The notes under the pieces: model-generated
The model's database searches: none
Seen by the model: only the letters and a program-made list of their open reading frames with translations
What the model was told of the DNA's origin: nothing
Shown here: piece after piece, positions 27,161 to 35,777 of the stretch
Layout of the letters: each line of letters opens with the position of its first letter
How positions within the stretch are numbered: the first letter of the stretch is position 1
Made by a program: the position numbers and the translations under genes
Origin: Nodosilinea nodulosa PCC 7104
GTDB taxonomy: Bacteria > Cyanobacteriota > Cyanobacteriia > Phormidesmidales > Phormidesmidaceae
DNA: 64,000 bases
Reading direction: 5' to 3'
Assembly: GCF_000309385.1 (NCBI RefSeq)
Contig: NZ_JH976537.1
Coordinates: forward strand, 1,638,214-1,702,213

Positions 27161-27200
27161 GGGTTTCTTACCCGTCGTTACATTCGGAAGGAACCCGATT

Positions 27201-27485
27201 ATGTTGTGTTTGCCATATTTGGTGTCGTCGGCCCGTCGGGGCGAGGCGACCGATCCTCTGCTGCTTGCGAACTCTGAGGCCCAGCCGGGGCGCGAGCGAT
27301 TGCGCCATCTGGTGATTGGCTCAACCGAAGGGGTGCGAGGGGCGATCAACCACCTGCATTTGCTCCAGTACGCCGAGCAGCGGGAGTGGAGCCGGTTGAT
27401 TACGATTCCGCGATCGGGGATTTTGATTACCCCTGAGCAGGGGGAGGTCTTTAGTCTGCTGAGGCGCGACAGGCAGTTAAGTTAA
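27201..27485 (+). CDS. Small conserved hypothetical protein
   Basis: 94 residues (MLCLPYLVSSARRGEATDPL...). The ATG at 27201 follows GGAAGGAA at a good distance; an open frame from 27108 runs through the terminator hairpin and is not used. The body 'GSTEGVRGAINHLHLLQYAE' and 'LITIPRSGILITPEQGEVFS' looks like a compact alpha/beta protein. No family is recognised. Confidence 0.65.
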   Translation: MLCLPYLVSSARRGEATDPLLLANSEAQPGRERLRHLVIGSTEGVRGAINHLHLLQYAEQREWSRLITIPRSGILITPEQGEVFSLLRRDRQLS

Positions 27486-27572
27486 ACCGTTGGATGGCGC
27501 AAAGCAAGGCCTGTCCATCGTTTTTGGATACTCAGAAATGATGGACACGGGCTCAGCCCATCCTACGCATTG

Positions 27573-29051
27573 TCAGGGGTTACGGGAAGCTTTTACGTCG
27601 CCGATCTCTTGCAGTCTCTGTAACGCATCTTTTCTAAAGAAAGCAAACTCTGTGTCGGCAGCTAAATCGGCAGCGCATTGCAGTGACTTAATGGCTTCAT
27701 GATGTTGCCCTAGGGCAAGCTGAGCTTCAGCTACAAATCTCAGCAGGTTTCGACACTGGCTATACCTGTCTCCAATTGTCTCGTAGAGAGCTTGAGCCTG
27801 CTGTAAAAGCTGTAAAGACCTGTGCGGGTCAGGCTCCATTTTTCCCTGTTCCTGCAACACATTAGCTTCCCCCAGGCGATCGCCCGTGGCGCGGTAGAGC
27901 TCCATCGCTTGCTCATAGTTTTGGAGCGCTTCGGTGCGACGGTCAAGAAATTGGAGGACATCGCCGATCGCTGTTAGGGTGTTGGCTTCGCCGAGGCGAG
28001 CGCCCGTGGCGCGGTAGAGCTCCATCGCTTGCTCATAGTTTTGGAGCGCTTCGGTGCTTCGTTTAAGAAATTGGAGGACATCGCCGATCGCTTTTAGGGT
28101 GTTGGCTTCGCCGAGGCGAGCGCCCGTGGCGCGGTAGAGCTCCATCGCTTGCTCAAAGCGTGCTGTCGCTTTGGTATTTTCTGCTCGCAGGCGATGCACT
28201 TGACCTAGGCCATACAGACCGTCAGCCATTTGAATTTTGTTGTTTTCAGCCTCAGCCCAATCAAGAGCTTTGTGGTAGTAGCGGCGGGCCTGGTCTAGCT
28301 CAGACAGGCTGCGGTAGGCATCTCCCAGTTCTAGCGCCAGGGGTATATTGCTGCTCTGGGGGTGAGCGGGGGGAGTGCCGTTGTCGCTGGGGCTTTGCTG
28401 CTCGCTCAGCAGGCGTTCTAGCTGCTCAATGCGCTCTTGCCTAACCGGGCGAGTGTCGCTGGGCTGGGCGCTGGGCTGGGTCAGCTGGGTTTGAGCTGTT
28501 TCTGTGGTTTGCCGGGTCGTGCGAAAGTGAAACAGCCCCGACTTCCAGTTCCAAAAGTCTTTGCCGTACTGGGCCAGGCGGGTCAGGGCGTAGTCGGGCA
28601 AAAACAGCACCAGCGGGTAGGGCACCCTGGCGGCGAGCTGGTCGCGGTTGTAGTTGAGATCGCGCAAAAAGTTGGGGTAGTCGCCTTTTACGCCAATCAC
28701 GGTGGCCAGCCCCCGCACCAGCAGCACCTTGCGGCCCGGCTGTAGCTCTACCGCTGCCAGCTCAGCCTGCACCGCCTCTAAAAACGAAAACGACGTTCGA
28801 GCACCAAAGTCTAGCACCACAAACTGCACGGCTTGGGCAATGGGGTGGTTTTGCAGGGCTGCCACCAGCAGGTCGCCATCGCTGTCAAAATTTACCTCGG
28901 CAATGGCCAGGGTAAAGCCCTCGGCCACCTCGGCGTAGGCTACCAACTCCCGAAACGCATCAAGATTTAACCCCAAAAACTCTACCGCCCCCTGGTCAGG
29001 GCTATTAGGGCTGGTTGAGGTACTGGGTGAGGGCACGTTTGAAGGGTTCAC
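27573..29051 (-). CDS. TPR protein partner of the interrupted ATPase
   Basis: 492 residues. The N-terminal ~190 residues ('FRELVAYAEVAEGFTLAIAE', 'GRKVLLVRGLATVIG', 'YPLVLFLPDYALTRLAQYGK') form an alpha/beta domain that looks like a degenerate P-loop fold. A low-complexity linker (Q/P/S-rich, ~195-245) leads to at least six tetratricopeptide repeats. Three central repeats are almost identical 40-residue units ('ALQNYEQAMELYRATGARLG') and 120-nt repeats in DNA (about 27865-28155). It overlaps the upstream ATPase gene by 47 nt, so the two proteins probably work together, like a STAND ATPase divided over two genes. I do not know its ligand. Confidence 0.75.
   Translation of the reverse strand: MNPSNVPSPSTSTSPNSPDQGAVEFLGLNLDAFRELVAYAEVAEGFTLAIAEVNFDSDGDLLVAALQNHPIAQAVQFVVLDFGARTSFSFLEAVQAELAAVELQPGRKVLLVRGLATVIGVKGDYPNFLRDLNYNRDQLAARVPYPLVLFLPDYALTRLAQYGKDFWNWKSGLFHFRTTRQTTETAQTQLTQPSAQPSDTRPVRQERIEQLERLLSEQQSPSDNGTPPAHPQSSNIPLALELGDAYRSLSELDQARRYYHKALDWAEAENNKIQMADGLYGLGQVHRLRAENTKATARFEQAMELYRATGARLGEANTLKAIGDVLQFLKRSTEALQNYEQAMELYRATGARLGEANTLTAIGDVLQFLDRRTEALQNYEQAMELYRATGDRLGEANVLQEQGKMEPDPHRSLQLLQQAQALYETIGDRYSQCRNLLRFVAEAQLALGQHHEAIKSLQCAADLAADTEFAFFRKDALQRLQEIGDVKASRNP
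27865..28155 (-). repeat. 120-nt in-frame TPR repeats
   Basis: Units of 120 nt containing GTGGCGCGGTAGAGCTCCAT and CATCGCCGATCGCT recur with only a few changes between about 27865 and 28155. Each encodes one 40-residue TPR-like unit, indicating recent expansion. Confidence 0.85.
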
Positions 29052-29616
29052 TGTCCTGTATCACTGGATTGGGGTAAACCCATCGAGTTCCCCCGTTGTA
29101 CTCCAGAATAGCGGTATTAAACAGCAGCGATCGACCGATGGTTTCGTCGGTTAGTTCTTTTTTTATCGCTACCTGGGCCAGCTCGGCATAGGCCTCAGTC
29201 GGAATAATCCGCTCAAACCCCTGCATCTCTTGACCAATGGCGTAGGTCACATCGTCGGCCTCTAGTTTGCTGTGCCCACGCCCCAGCCCCGTGAGCAGGG
29301 CCTGGCGGGTCATGCGCATCATCTGCCGCAGGTGGCCACCGCTAGCCTTTGCCAGAGTCACCAGCAGCTCTGGGTCAGCAAACACAGCCCCAACCTCGAC
29401 CCGCTTGGCGATTAGATCGACCATCTGGCTCAGCCCAACGGGGTCATACCCTAGCTCTGCGCTGCTGCGCTCAAAGGCGTAGATATTGATCATGGGCACA
29501 ATATGAGGGTTTTCAAAAATGCCCCCCATGCGGCGCGACGAGTAGAGAATAGCGATGGGCACGGTGTAAATAATGGTGCAGGCCAGCTCTCGCATTTGGG
29601 CCGCGTAGTCTATAAA

Positions 29617-31410
29617 CTCCCGGTTCGCTCATTTCTAAGGTGGTTCGTCAGATACGGGCCCCAGCAGGGTGTAAATACTTACCGGGAAGTTGAGAGCCTT
29701 TAAGATCTGCTGCTGTAAAGGCGTCAGCTCCGTCAGATGGGCATAGGTCTGCCCTCGTGCATTCACCATGACTAGAGTAATGTCGCGAAAACTGGCCAAC
29801 AGTAATTCGGCTGTCGGACGTGCCGTCGCCCGCTTGGGATTACCGATATATAGCCCTGAGAGGGTTTCTTGGTGACCAGCTAAGGCTTGACGCATCTGAA
29901 ACTCCACCAGCGTTAACAGCCGCAACCCCATCGAGAGTAAGCGAATTAATCCCTTGATATGGTCTTCACGCTGTAAGTACATCGGGGAGAGGGAGAGGGG
30001 ATGCCCTTTGAGTCGGCTAAAGCTGTGCTCCACCAGATATTCTTGGCGGTAGACCGTCACGGCTTGAGGCAACGATAATGCCGCTGCGGGATGATTGGTG
30101 ACATAGACCCGCCAGCCCAAGGTTTGCATCTGCTGGTTGATGGCCTCAGTTTCTAGGGTGCCATTCACCTGGAATCGACGGTGCTCCACCATCCGAGCCG
30201 GGCGGTCCCGGTAGCGACGCACAGCGTGTTGCTCCACCTGTTGTGAGTAGGTGAGTTGAACGTAGGCCTTGACCCGGTAGCGGGTGAGAATCGCCTCGGC
30301 GGCTTGCGCTAAGGCGACCTCATCGGGAAAGGCTTTCTGGCCGCGCCCCGATTGGTTGAGCGCCGCTAAGGCCGTCTGGGCGTGCTCAAGTCGAGCTTGG
30401 AAGGCCTGCTGGGCGGATTGAGCATAAGCCAAGGAGTACACGACCAATTGCCGCTCTGACCACGTCCAGGTGTGTCCGTCCCATTCTCCTGTGCGGGTCT
30501 GGGTCTGCTCATAGCCTCGGGCAATCAGCGCGGTGTGACCGTCGGCATAGTCGTAGTGAATCTCCTGCAACTCAACGGCCCCTTGCTCCACTGGGTCTAG
30601 GTAGGCCTGCATCGCCTCCGCCTTGAGTTGAGTCCCACCGAGCGGACAGAGATAGTAATCGCCTGTGGCCTGGAGAAAGCAACGGGTCGCTAGACTGGCC
30701 ATCTTGCTGTCACCCACGTAGAGCAACCCAGACTGACTGAGGGTCTGACGCACCTGCCCGATGGCCGGAATGTAGAGCGGGTCGTCGGCGCGCTGCCCGG
30801 AGACAATCTCGGTCGCTATCGGTAGCCCCAGCGGATCTAGCGTCGCCAGCATCAGCTTCAGTTGGGGCAGGTCGGGGCGATGGTCTTTGCTATGGCCATA
30901 TTGGAACAGCCCTGACTCATTGACCGTCCAATCCCCGCTGACGCTGGTACTATCCAGACGCAGCCGTTTGGGGTGCAGGTCATACACCTGAATCTGACGC
31001 TGATTCAACGCCGGTTCAAACAACGCCCATTGGGCATCATCACTGAGATATCGCAACACGCTTTCTAGGCGGTCGTCACTCAGGTCAAGGGCGCGAACCG
31101 GTTGCTGCAAGCCCTGTTGCAAGGTTTCCTGATGTCGCTCTACCCAGGCCTGCACGGGGTTTAACCGGTGATCCGCTTGGGACAAAATGTGGCTCAGCCA
31201 AACTATCACCACATGGCCTAAGCTGAGCCCCTGCCAGTTCCCATGGGTCGGAAAGTAGTCGTCGAGCAGGGGTTGCACGTCCATCCGCTGCAGTTGGGCC
31301 AGCAACAGGGGAATATCGTCAACCCGTTCGGTGATAACGGTTAGGGGGGTATCCATAGCCCAAACCTAACCCAATTGGCTGACCTCATTTAAAAATGAGC
31401 GAACCGTGAG
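29617..31410 (-). mobile_element. IS1634-family element, copy 1, inside the ATPase gene
   Basis: The 1794-bp element has 22-bp terminal inverted repeats CTCACGGTTCGCTCATTTTTAA / CTCCCGGTTCGCTCATTTCTAA with two mismatches. The perfect 6-bp duplication TATAAA stands at 29611-29616 and 31411-31416. It has the same length as, and is nearly identical to, copy 2 at 54239-56032, so the insertion is recent. Confidence 0.94.
29635..31356 (-). CDS. IS1634 family transposase, copy 1
   Basis: 573 residues. The N-terminal ~110 residues match the DUF4277 region of IS1634 transposases ('DVQPLLDDYFPTHGNWQGLS'). The DDE residues appear in 'LRLDSTSVSGDW', 'LLYVGDSKMASLATR' and 'YLVEHSFSRLKGHPLSL'. The frame is complete. 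The protein differs from copy 2 by one residue noticed (Pro4 here, Ser4 there). Confidence 0.93.
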   Translation of the reverse strand: MDTPLTVITERVDDIPLLLAQLQRMDVQPLLDDYFPTHGNWQGLSLGHVVIVWLSHILSQADHRLNPVQAWVERHQETLQQGLQQPVRALDLSDDRLESVLRYLSDDAQWALFEPALNQRQIQVYDLHPKRLRLDSTSVSGDWTVNESGLFQYGHSKDHRPDLPQLKLMLATLDPLGLPIATEIVSGQRADDPLYIPAIGQVRQTLSQSGLLYVGDSKMASLATRCFLQATGDYYLCPLGGTQLKAEAMQAYLDPVEQGAVELQEIHYDYADGHTALIARGYEQTQTRTGEWDGHTWTWSERQLVVYSLAYAQSAQQAFQARLEHAQTALAALNQSGRGQKAFPDEVALAQAAEAILTRYRVKAYVQLTYSQQVEQHAVRRYRDRPARMVEHRRFQVNGTLETEAINQQMQTLGWRVYVTNHPAAALSLPQAVTVYRQEYLVEHSFSRLKGHPLSLSPMYLQREDHIKGLIRLLSMGLRLLTLVEFQMRQALAGHQETLSGLYIGNPKRATARPTAELLLASFRDITLVMVNARGQTYAHLTELTPLQQQILKALNFPVSIYTLLGPVSDEPP

Positions 31411-32332
31411 TATAAATAGCCGGGTTGCCACATCGGGCGGGCATTTATCCAAATCATCCAAAATCAGCAAAAAACCCTTTTTCCCAGGAAAGTGCTGCTG
31501 CACCTTTTGAGCGCCATCCCGCAGCAGCAAATTAATATCGGTTTTGAGCCGCGATACCTCCCTCGCCAGCGTTTGGCGGATGGTGGTTTTATCGGTTGAG
31601 CCACCTTTGATTTGGGCCATCACCTTAACCAAAAACTTGGCCAAAAAGGGAGCTTCAGACCCTAACGAAGCTTCGGCGTTGACGTTGACCGATCGCTCTA
31701 CGGTTTCTTCGGTCTCTTGGGTGATGTCTTTAAACCAGTCCTCAAAGCCCTGGCGCAGTCGGGGGTCAAACCCCAGCCCGGCCCGCCGCAGGGCCAGCTC
31801 CACCTGCTTAATAATGACCAGGTACAGGTCGGTATATTCCAAATCGTTGACATCGGTTTCTTCCACGGCCTCAATGGGGATGACAAAATAGTCGTCTTGC
31901 CAGTGGTTGGCAATGCGGTTGAGCTCAGAGCTTTTGCCGCAGCCCACGTGCCCGGTAAATAAAATGGTGCTGTGCTCCCCCGGTTCTTGCACCATGAGCA
32001 CCGAGTGCACACCCACAATCGCATCTTGGCGTGAGGCAAAGGGCACGTAATAGTCTAGCTCAGAGGCTTTGAGCGGCTTGACATCGCAAACGCGATAGGC
32101 CTCTTTGAGGGTGCGAGCTTTTGAAATGGTCATAGGAGCAGGGCACAAACCACAAACCCCATTAAACTCGACATCCCAGGTTTTGAGACAACCAGCATCG
32201 ATGCCTGAGTCCCTGGCCATGGCACAGTAAATCTACCCTGTGGGCTACGCGCCCATCTGCGCTGAAAATTGCGCCCGTGCGATACTTTAAGGGCAGGCCA
32301 GCGCGGCCTAGCGAGGTTTAAGGAGATATGCC

Positions 32333-34048
32333 GTGGCCAGCCAAATTATTGACGAAAAACTCCACGCCTATCGCGATAGCCTCGATCGCCTGCTGGAGCG
32401 CGTGCAGGCCCTGGCCACCCACATCAACAACGCCAACTTGCAGCGCACCACCCACAACCTGCGCCGCAACATCAACGAGCCGTTTCTCTTTGTAGTGGTG
32501 GGCGAGGTCAAGGCGGGCAAGAGCAGCTTTGTCAACGCCCTGCTCGACGCCGAGGTGTGCGCCACCGACATTGAGCCCTGCACCGACTCCATTCAGCAGA
32601 TTGTCTACGCCGACGAAGAGTTTGTCGAGCAGGTAGAACCCAGCCTGCGCAAGATTGGCCGCCCCATCCCCATTCTGCAAGACATTTCCATTGTCGATAC
32701 GCCGGGCACCAACACAGTGATTGCCGAGCACCAGATCATCACCGAGCGCTACATTCCCAACAGCGACCTGACGTTTTTTGTGCTGTTTGCCAAAAACCCC
32801 TACCAAAAAAGCGCCTGGGACTTTTTAGATTTTGTTAGCGCCGAGTGGCGCAAGAAGGTGGTGTTTATTTTGCAGCAGGCGGACCTGCTGCGCCCCGCCG
32901 ATCTCGCCACCAACATCGAGCGGGTGAAAGAGTACGCCTACCAAAAGCAGATCAAAGCGCCGATCATCTTTCCCACCTCGGCGGCGCTGGAGCAGGAGGG
33001 CGATACGGCGAACAGCGGTTTTGAGCCGGTGCGTCAGTACATTCAGGCAATGGTGTCGTCGGGGGAGAGCTACAAAATCAAGCTGCGATCGGTGAGCCAG
33101 ACCACCCAGCAGATTATTGACCTGCTCAACGGCGATGTGGAGGCGCTGAACCAGCAGCTGGCGGTCGATCGCGCCACCGCCCAAAACATTCGCGGCAAAA
33201 TTGACGCGGGCAGGGGGCGATCGCGCTACGAGATCAACACCCTGGCCGATCGCCTGGCCGCCCGCTACGAGGTGATTTCGGCCCGCATCAAGCGCGACTT
33301 TCGCGCCAGCCTGACGGTGCCGATGGTGGTGCGGCGATCGTTCGTGGGGCTGTTTAACGAAGAGTCGTCTATGCAGGCCTGGATCGACGACTTTCAGGCG
33401 CGCTGCGCCCGCGACCTGCGCGCCTCGCTCGAAGAAGCCTCCAACGAAGGGGCGCAGCACTTTGTGGACGGCATTCGCCAGCTCTTCGACGGCCTCAACC
33501 AGGACCTGGAGAACGTAAAAGTTCAGCGCATTGAGAGTAGCCACATCTCGCTCAAGGTGCTGGAGCGGCGCCAGGAGGTGATCGAGAGCGTGCGGGCCAA
33601 GGTCGACAACCTGCTGATGGATCAGGGCTTTGGGGATATGCTAGTGACCCAGGCGGGCGACATGGCCAACGAAATTGTCGGCGGGGCGATTTTGGCGGTG
33701 TCGGGCACCATTTTGCACGCCATTCAGTTTGCGGTGGCAGAGGCGATCATGAGCGCCATTGGCATTGCCTTTGCCGGGGTGGGGGTGATTGTGCTGGGCA
33801 TCGGCATTCTCTGGCAGCGCAACCGCATTATCGCCAAGTTTGAGCAGGCCCTAGACAACGAAAAGACTCGGTTTCAAGAAGAGATCGCCAGCCGCCTGAA
33901 CGAAAAGCTAGGGCTGATCTACGAGGAGGTGGAGCGCATTTTCACCCAGTTTTACGACTACGTAGAGCGCGAAGAGGCGGCGGTGCAGCCGGTGATCGAC
34001 CAGTACACCGCGATTCAGCAGGAGGCGGCGGGGCTGTTTGGCAAGTGA
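32333..34048 (+). CDS. Bacterial dynamin-like GTPase
   Basis: 571 residues from a GTG with AAGGAG 7 nt upstream. G1 is 'VVGEVKAGKSSFVNALL', G3 'ISIVDTPGTNTV' and the G4 position reads 'ILQQADLL' in place of the common T/NKxD. Long helices follow (~230-430, stalk-like) with a hydrophobic hairpin at about 450-495 ('VAEAIMSAIGIAFAGVGVIV'), the membrane paddle. Cyanobacterial BDLPs bind and remodel membranes. The gene diverges from the ATPase/TPR pair and is 36 nt before atzG. Confidence 0.88.
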   Translation: MASQIIDEKLHAYRDSLDRLLERVQALATHINNANLQRTTHNLRRNINEPFLFVVVGEVKAGKSSFVNALLDAEVCATDIEPCTDSIQQIVYADEEFVEQVEPSLRKIGRPIPILQDISIVDTPGTNTVIAEHQIITERYIPNSDLTFFVLFAKNPYQKSAWDFLDFVSAEWRKKVVFILQQADLLRPADLATNIERVKEYAYQKQIKAPIIFPTSAALEQEGDTANSGFEPVRQYIQAMVSSGESYKIKLRSVSQTTQQIIDLLNGDVEALNQQLAVDRATAQNIRGKIDAGRGRSRYEINTLADRLAARYEVISARIKRDFRASLTVPMVVRRSFVGLFNEESSMQAWIDDFQARCARDLRASLEEASNEGAQHFVDGIRQLFDGLNQDLENVKVQRIESSHISLKVLERRQEVIESVRAKVDNLLMDQGFGDMLVTQAGDMANEIVGGAILAVSGTILHAIQFAVAEAIMSAIGIAFAGVGVIVLGIGILWQRNRIIAKFEQALDNEKTRFQEEIASRLNEKLGLIYEEVERIFTQFYDYVEREEAAVQPVIDQYTAIQQEAAGLFGK

Positions 34049-34083
34049 AGCGTCTGGAACGGTCTTTATCTGGTGCAAAGAAG

Positions 34084-34281
34084 ATGGATGTAAACCCCTC
34101 TGACCCGGTTGATCTGACGGCCTACGTGGAGGCGATGGCCGCCGCCCTGGAGCTAACCATTCCCGACGACATTAAGCCATCGGTGGTGGCCAACGTAGCG
34201 CACATCTGGGCGATCGCCCAGCCCGTCATCACCTTCCCCCTCCCCGACGGCCTGGAAAGCGCCCCCACCTTCGAGCCATGA
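34084..34281 (+). CDS. AtzG-like small protein (DUF4089)
   Basis: 65 residues from the ATG at 34084 (MDVNPSDPVDLTAYVEAMAA). The sequence 'LELTIPDDIKPSVVANVAHI' matches the AtzG/DUF4089 family. AtzG binds the amidase AtzE and is needed for its activity in Pseudomonas cyanuric acid breakdown. The stop overlaps the start of the amidase gene (ATGA). An alternative start at 34045 would overlap the dynamin gene. Confidence 0.8.
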   Translation: MDVNPSDPVDLTAYVEAMAAALELTIPDDIKPSVVANVAHIWAIAQPVITFPLPDGLESAPTFEP

Positions 34282-35642
34282 GCGACCTCCAGGATGCCAC
34301 CGCGATCGCCGCTGCGGTCAGGGCGGGTCAGCTCTCGGCAGCGGCCCTGCTGGAGGCGACTCTGGCCGATATCTCCACTCGCAACCCATCGCTGAATTGT
34401 TTTACCGAAGTGACGGCAGAACGGGCGCGATCGCAGGCTCAGGCCATCGACCGTGCGATCGCCGCTGGACAAGACCCTGGCCCCCTGGCCGGGGTTCCCT
34501 TTGCGGTCAAAAACCTGTTCGATATTCAGGGCCTCACCACAGTCGCGGGGGCCAAACTCAACCAGACCAACCCCGCCGCCGCCCGGGATGCCACCGTTAT
34601 CACGCGGCTTGAGCAGGCCGGGGCGGTGCTGGTCGGCGCGCTAAATATGGATGAGTACGCCTACGGCTTTGTCACCATCAACGCCCACTACGGCACCACC
34701 CCCAACCCCCACGACCCCACTCGCATGGCGGGCGGCTCTTCGGGCGGATCGGCGGCGGCGATCGCCGCCGGATTTGTGCCCGTCACCCTCGGTTCCGACA
34801 CCAATGGCTCGATCCGCGTACCCGCTTCGCTGTGCGGGGTGTACGGCCTCAAGCCCACCTATGGCAGACTGTCGCGGGGGGGAACCTACCTGTTTTCGGC
34901 CAGCTTAGATCACGTGGGGCCGCTGGCGCGATCGCTCGCCGACCTAGCCACCCTCTACGATGTCATGCAGGGGCCAGACCCAGCCGACCCCGTCTGTACC
35001 CAACGGTTCCCAGAGCCGGTTACGCCCTGGCTGCGCCGGGGTATTGAAGGCCTGCGCATGGCCCGACTGGGGGGCCACTTCGAGCGCGGCATGGAGCCCT
35101 TGGTGAGGGATGTCCTCACCGACACTGCTGCGGCTCTGGGCATTGCCGACACGGTGGAATTTCCTGAAACGCCCCGAGCCAGGGCCGCCGCCTACCTGAT
35201 CACCGCCTGCGAGGGCAGCCAGCTGCATCTAGACCGCCTGCGCCAAAGCCCCATGGAGTTTGACCCGGCGACGCGCGATCGCTTCTTAGCCGGAGCCATG
35301 ATTCCCGCCGCCTGGTACGTGCAGGCCCAGCGGCTGCGGCGGTGGTACCGCGATCGCGTCCGCGAAGTCTTCCAGAATTACGATGTGCTGATCGCCCCCA
35401 CTACCCCCTGCGTGGCCCCACCCCTCGACCAAACCACCCTCGATATCGACGGCGCTACCTATCCCCTGCGGCCCCACCTGGGGTTCTACACCCAGCCCCT
35501 TTCGTTTATTGGATTGCCGGTGATCTCGGTGCCCGTCCATCGGCCCGGCCAGCTGCCGGTCGGCATTCAGCTCATTGCCGCCCCCTACCAGGAGGCCAAG
35601 CTGTTTCGGGTTGCCGCCTGGCTGGGGGAGAAGAGTGGGTGA
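34278..35642 (+). CDS. AtzE-like amidase (amidase signature family)
   Basis: 454 residues. The Ser-cisSer-Lys triad is visible: Lys in 'LAGVPFAVKNLFDIQGL', cis-Ser in 'MAGGSSGGSAAAIAAG', and the nucleophile region 'GSDTNGSIRVPASLCGVYGL'. Family and partner gene point to an AtzE-type hydrolase, which removes ammonia from 1-carboxybiuret. No cyanuric acid hydrolase or allophanate hydrolase is in the window, so the natural substrate may be another ureide. Confidence 0.82.
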   Translation: MSDLQDATAIAAAVRAGQLSAAALLEATLADISTRNPSLNCFTEVTAERARSQAQAIDRAIAAGQDPGPLAGVPFAVKNLFDIQGLTTVAGAKLNQTNPAAARDATVITRLEQAGAVLVGALNMDEYAYGFVTINAHYGTTPNPHDPTRMAGGSSGGSAAAIAAGFVPVTLGSDTNGSIRVPASLCGVYGLKPTYGRLSRGGTYLFSASLDHVGPLARSLADLATLYDVMQGPDPADPVCTQRFPEPVTPWLRRGIEGLRMARLGGHFERGMEPLVRDVLTDTAAALGIADTVEFPETPRARAAAYLITACEGSQLHLDRLRQSPMEFDPATRDRFLAGAMIPAAWYVQAQRLRRWYRDRVREVFQNYDVLIAPTTPCVAPPLDQTTLDIDGATYPLRPHLGFYTQPLSFIGLPVISVPVHRPGQLPVGIQLIAAPYQEAKLFRVAAWLGEKSG

Positions 35643-35777
35643 GGGGATGGGGAAGATGAGGGGATGGGGGGATGGGGGGATGGGGAAGGAAAAGTTCAAA
35701 GTTCAAAATTTTGAATTTTGAATTTTGAATTTATCCATCTTCGGCCTGCGAGCAGCCGCTCCGCGTCTACCTCTCGT

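Larger units (their letters stand above)
29005..32133 (-). pseudogene. P-loop ATPase gene split by IS1634
   Basis: Removing 29617-31410 and one TSD copy restores one frame of 442 codons: 241 from the ATG at 32133 (MTISKARTLKEAYRVCDVKP) and 201 plus stop from 29610. The joint reads 'PPDVATRLFI|DYAAQMRELA'. Walker A is 'LFTGHVGCGKSSELN' and Walker B 'GFLLILDDLDKCPPD', typical of KAP/AAA-like STAND relatives. The IS lies shortly after Walker B, so the first part lacks the sensor and C-terminal helical regions. The second part could be re-started at 29595 but has no nucleotide-binding site. It probably formed an operon with the TPR gene. Confidence 0.88.

Noticed and set aside
35642-35731. G-rich run and AAATTTTGAATTTTGAATT repeats after the amidase gene
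   Set aside because: Simple low-complexity spacer sequence of a kind common in these genomes; no gene or defined regulatory site can be supported.
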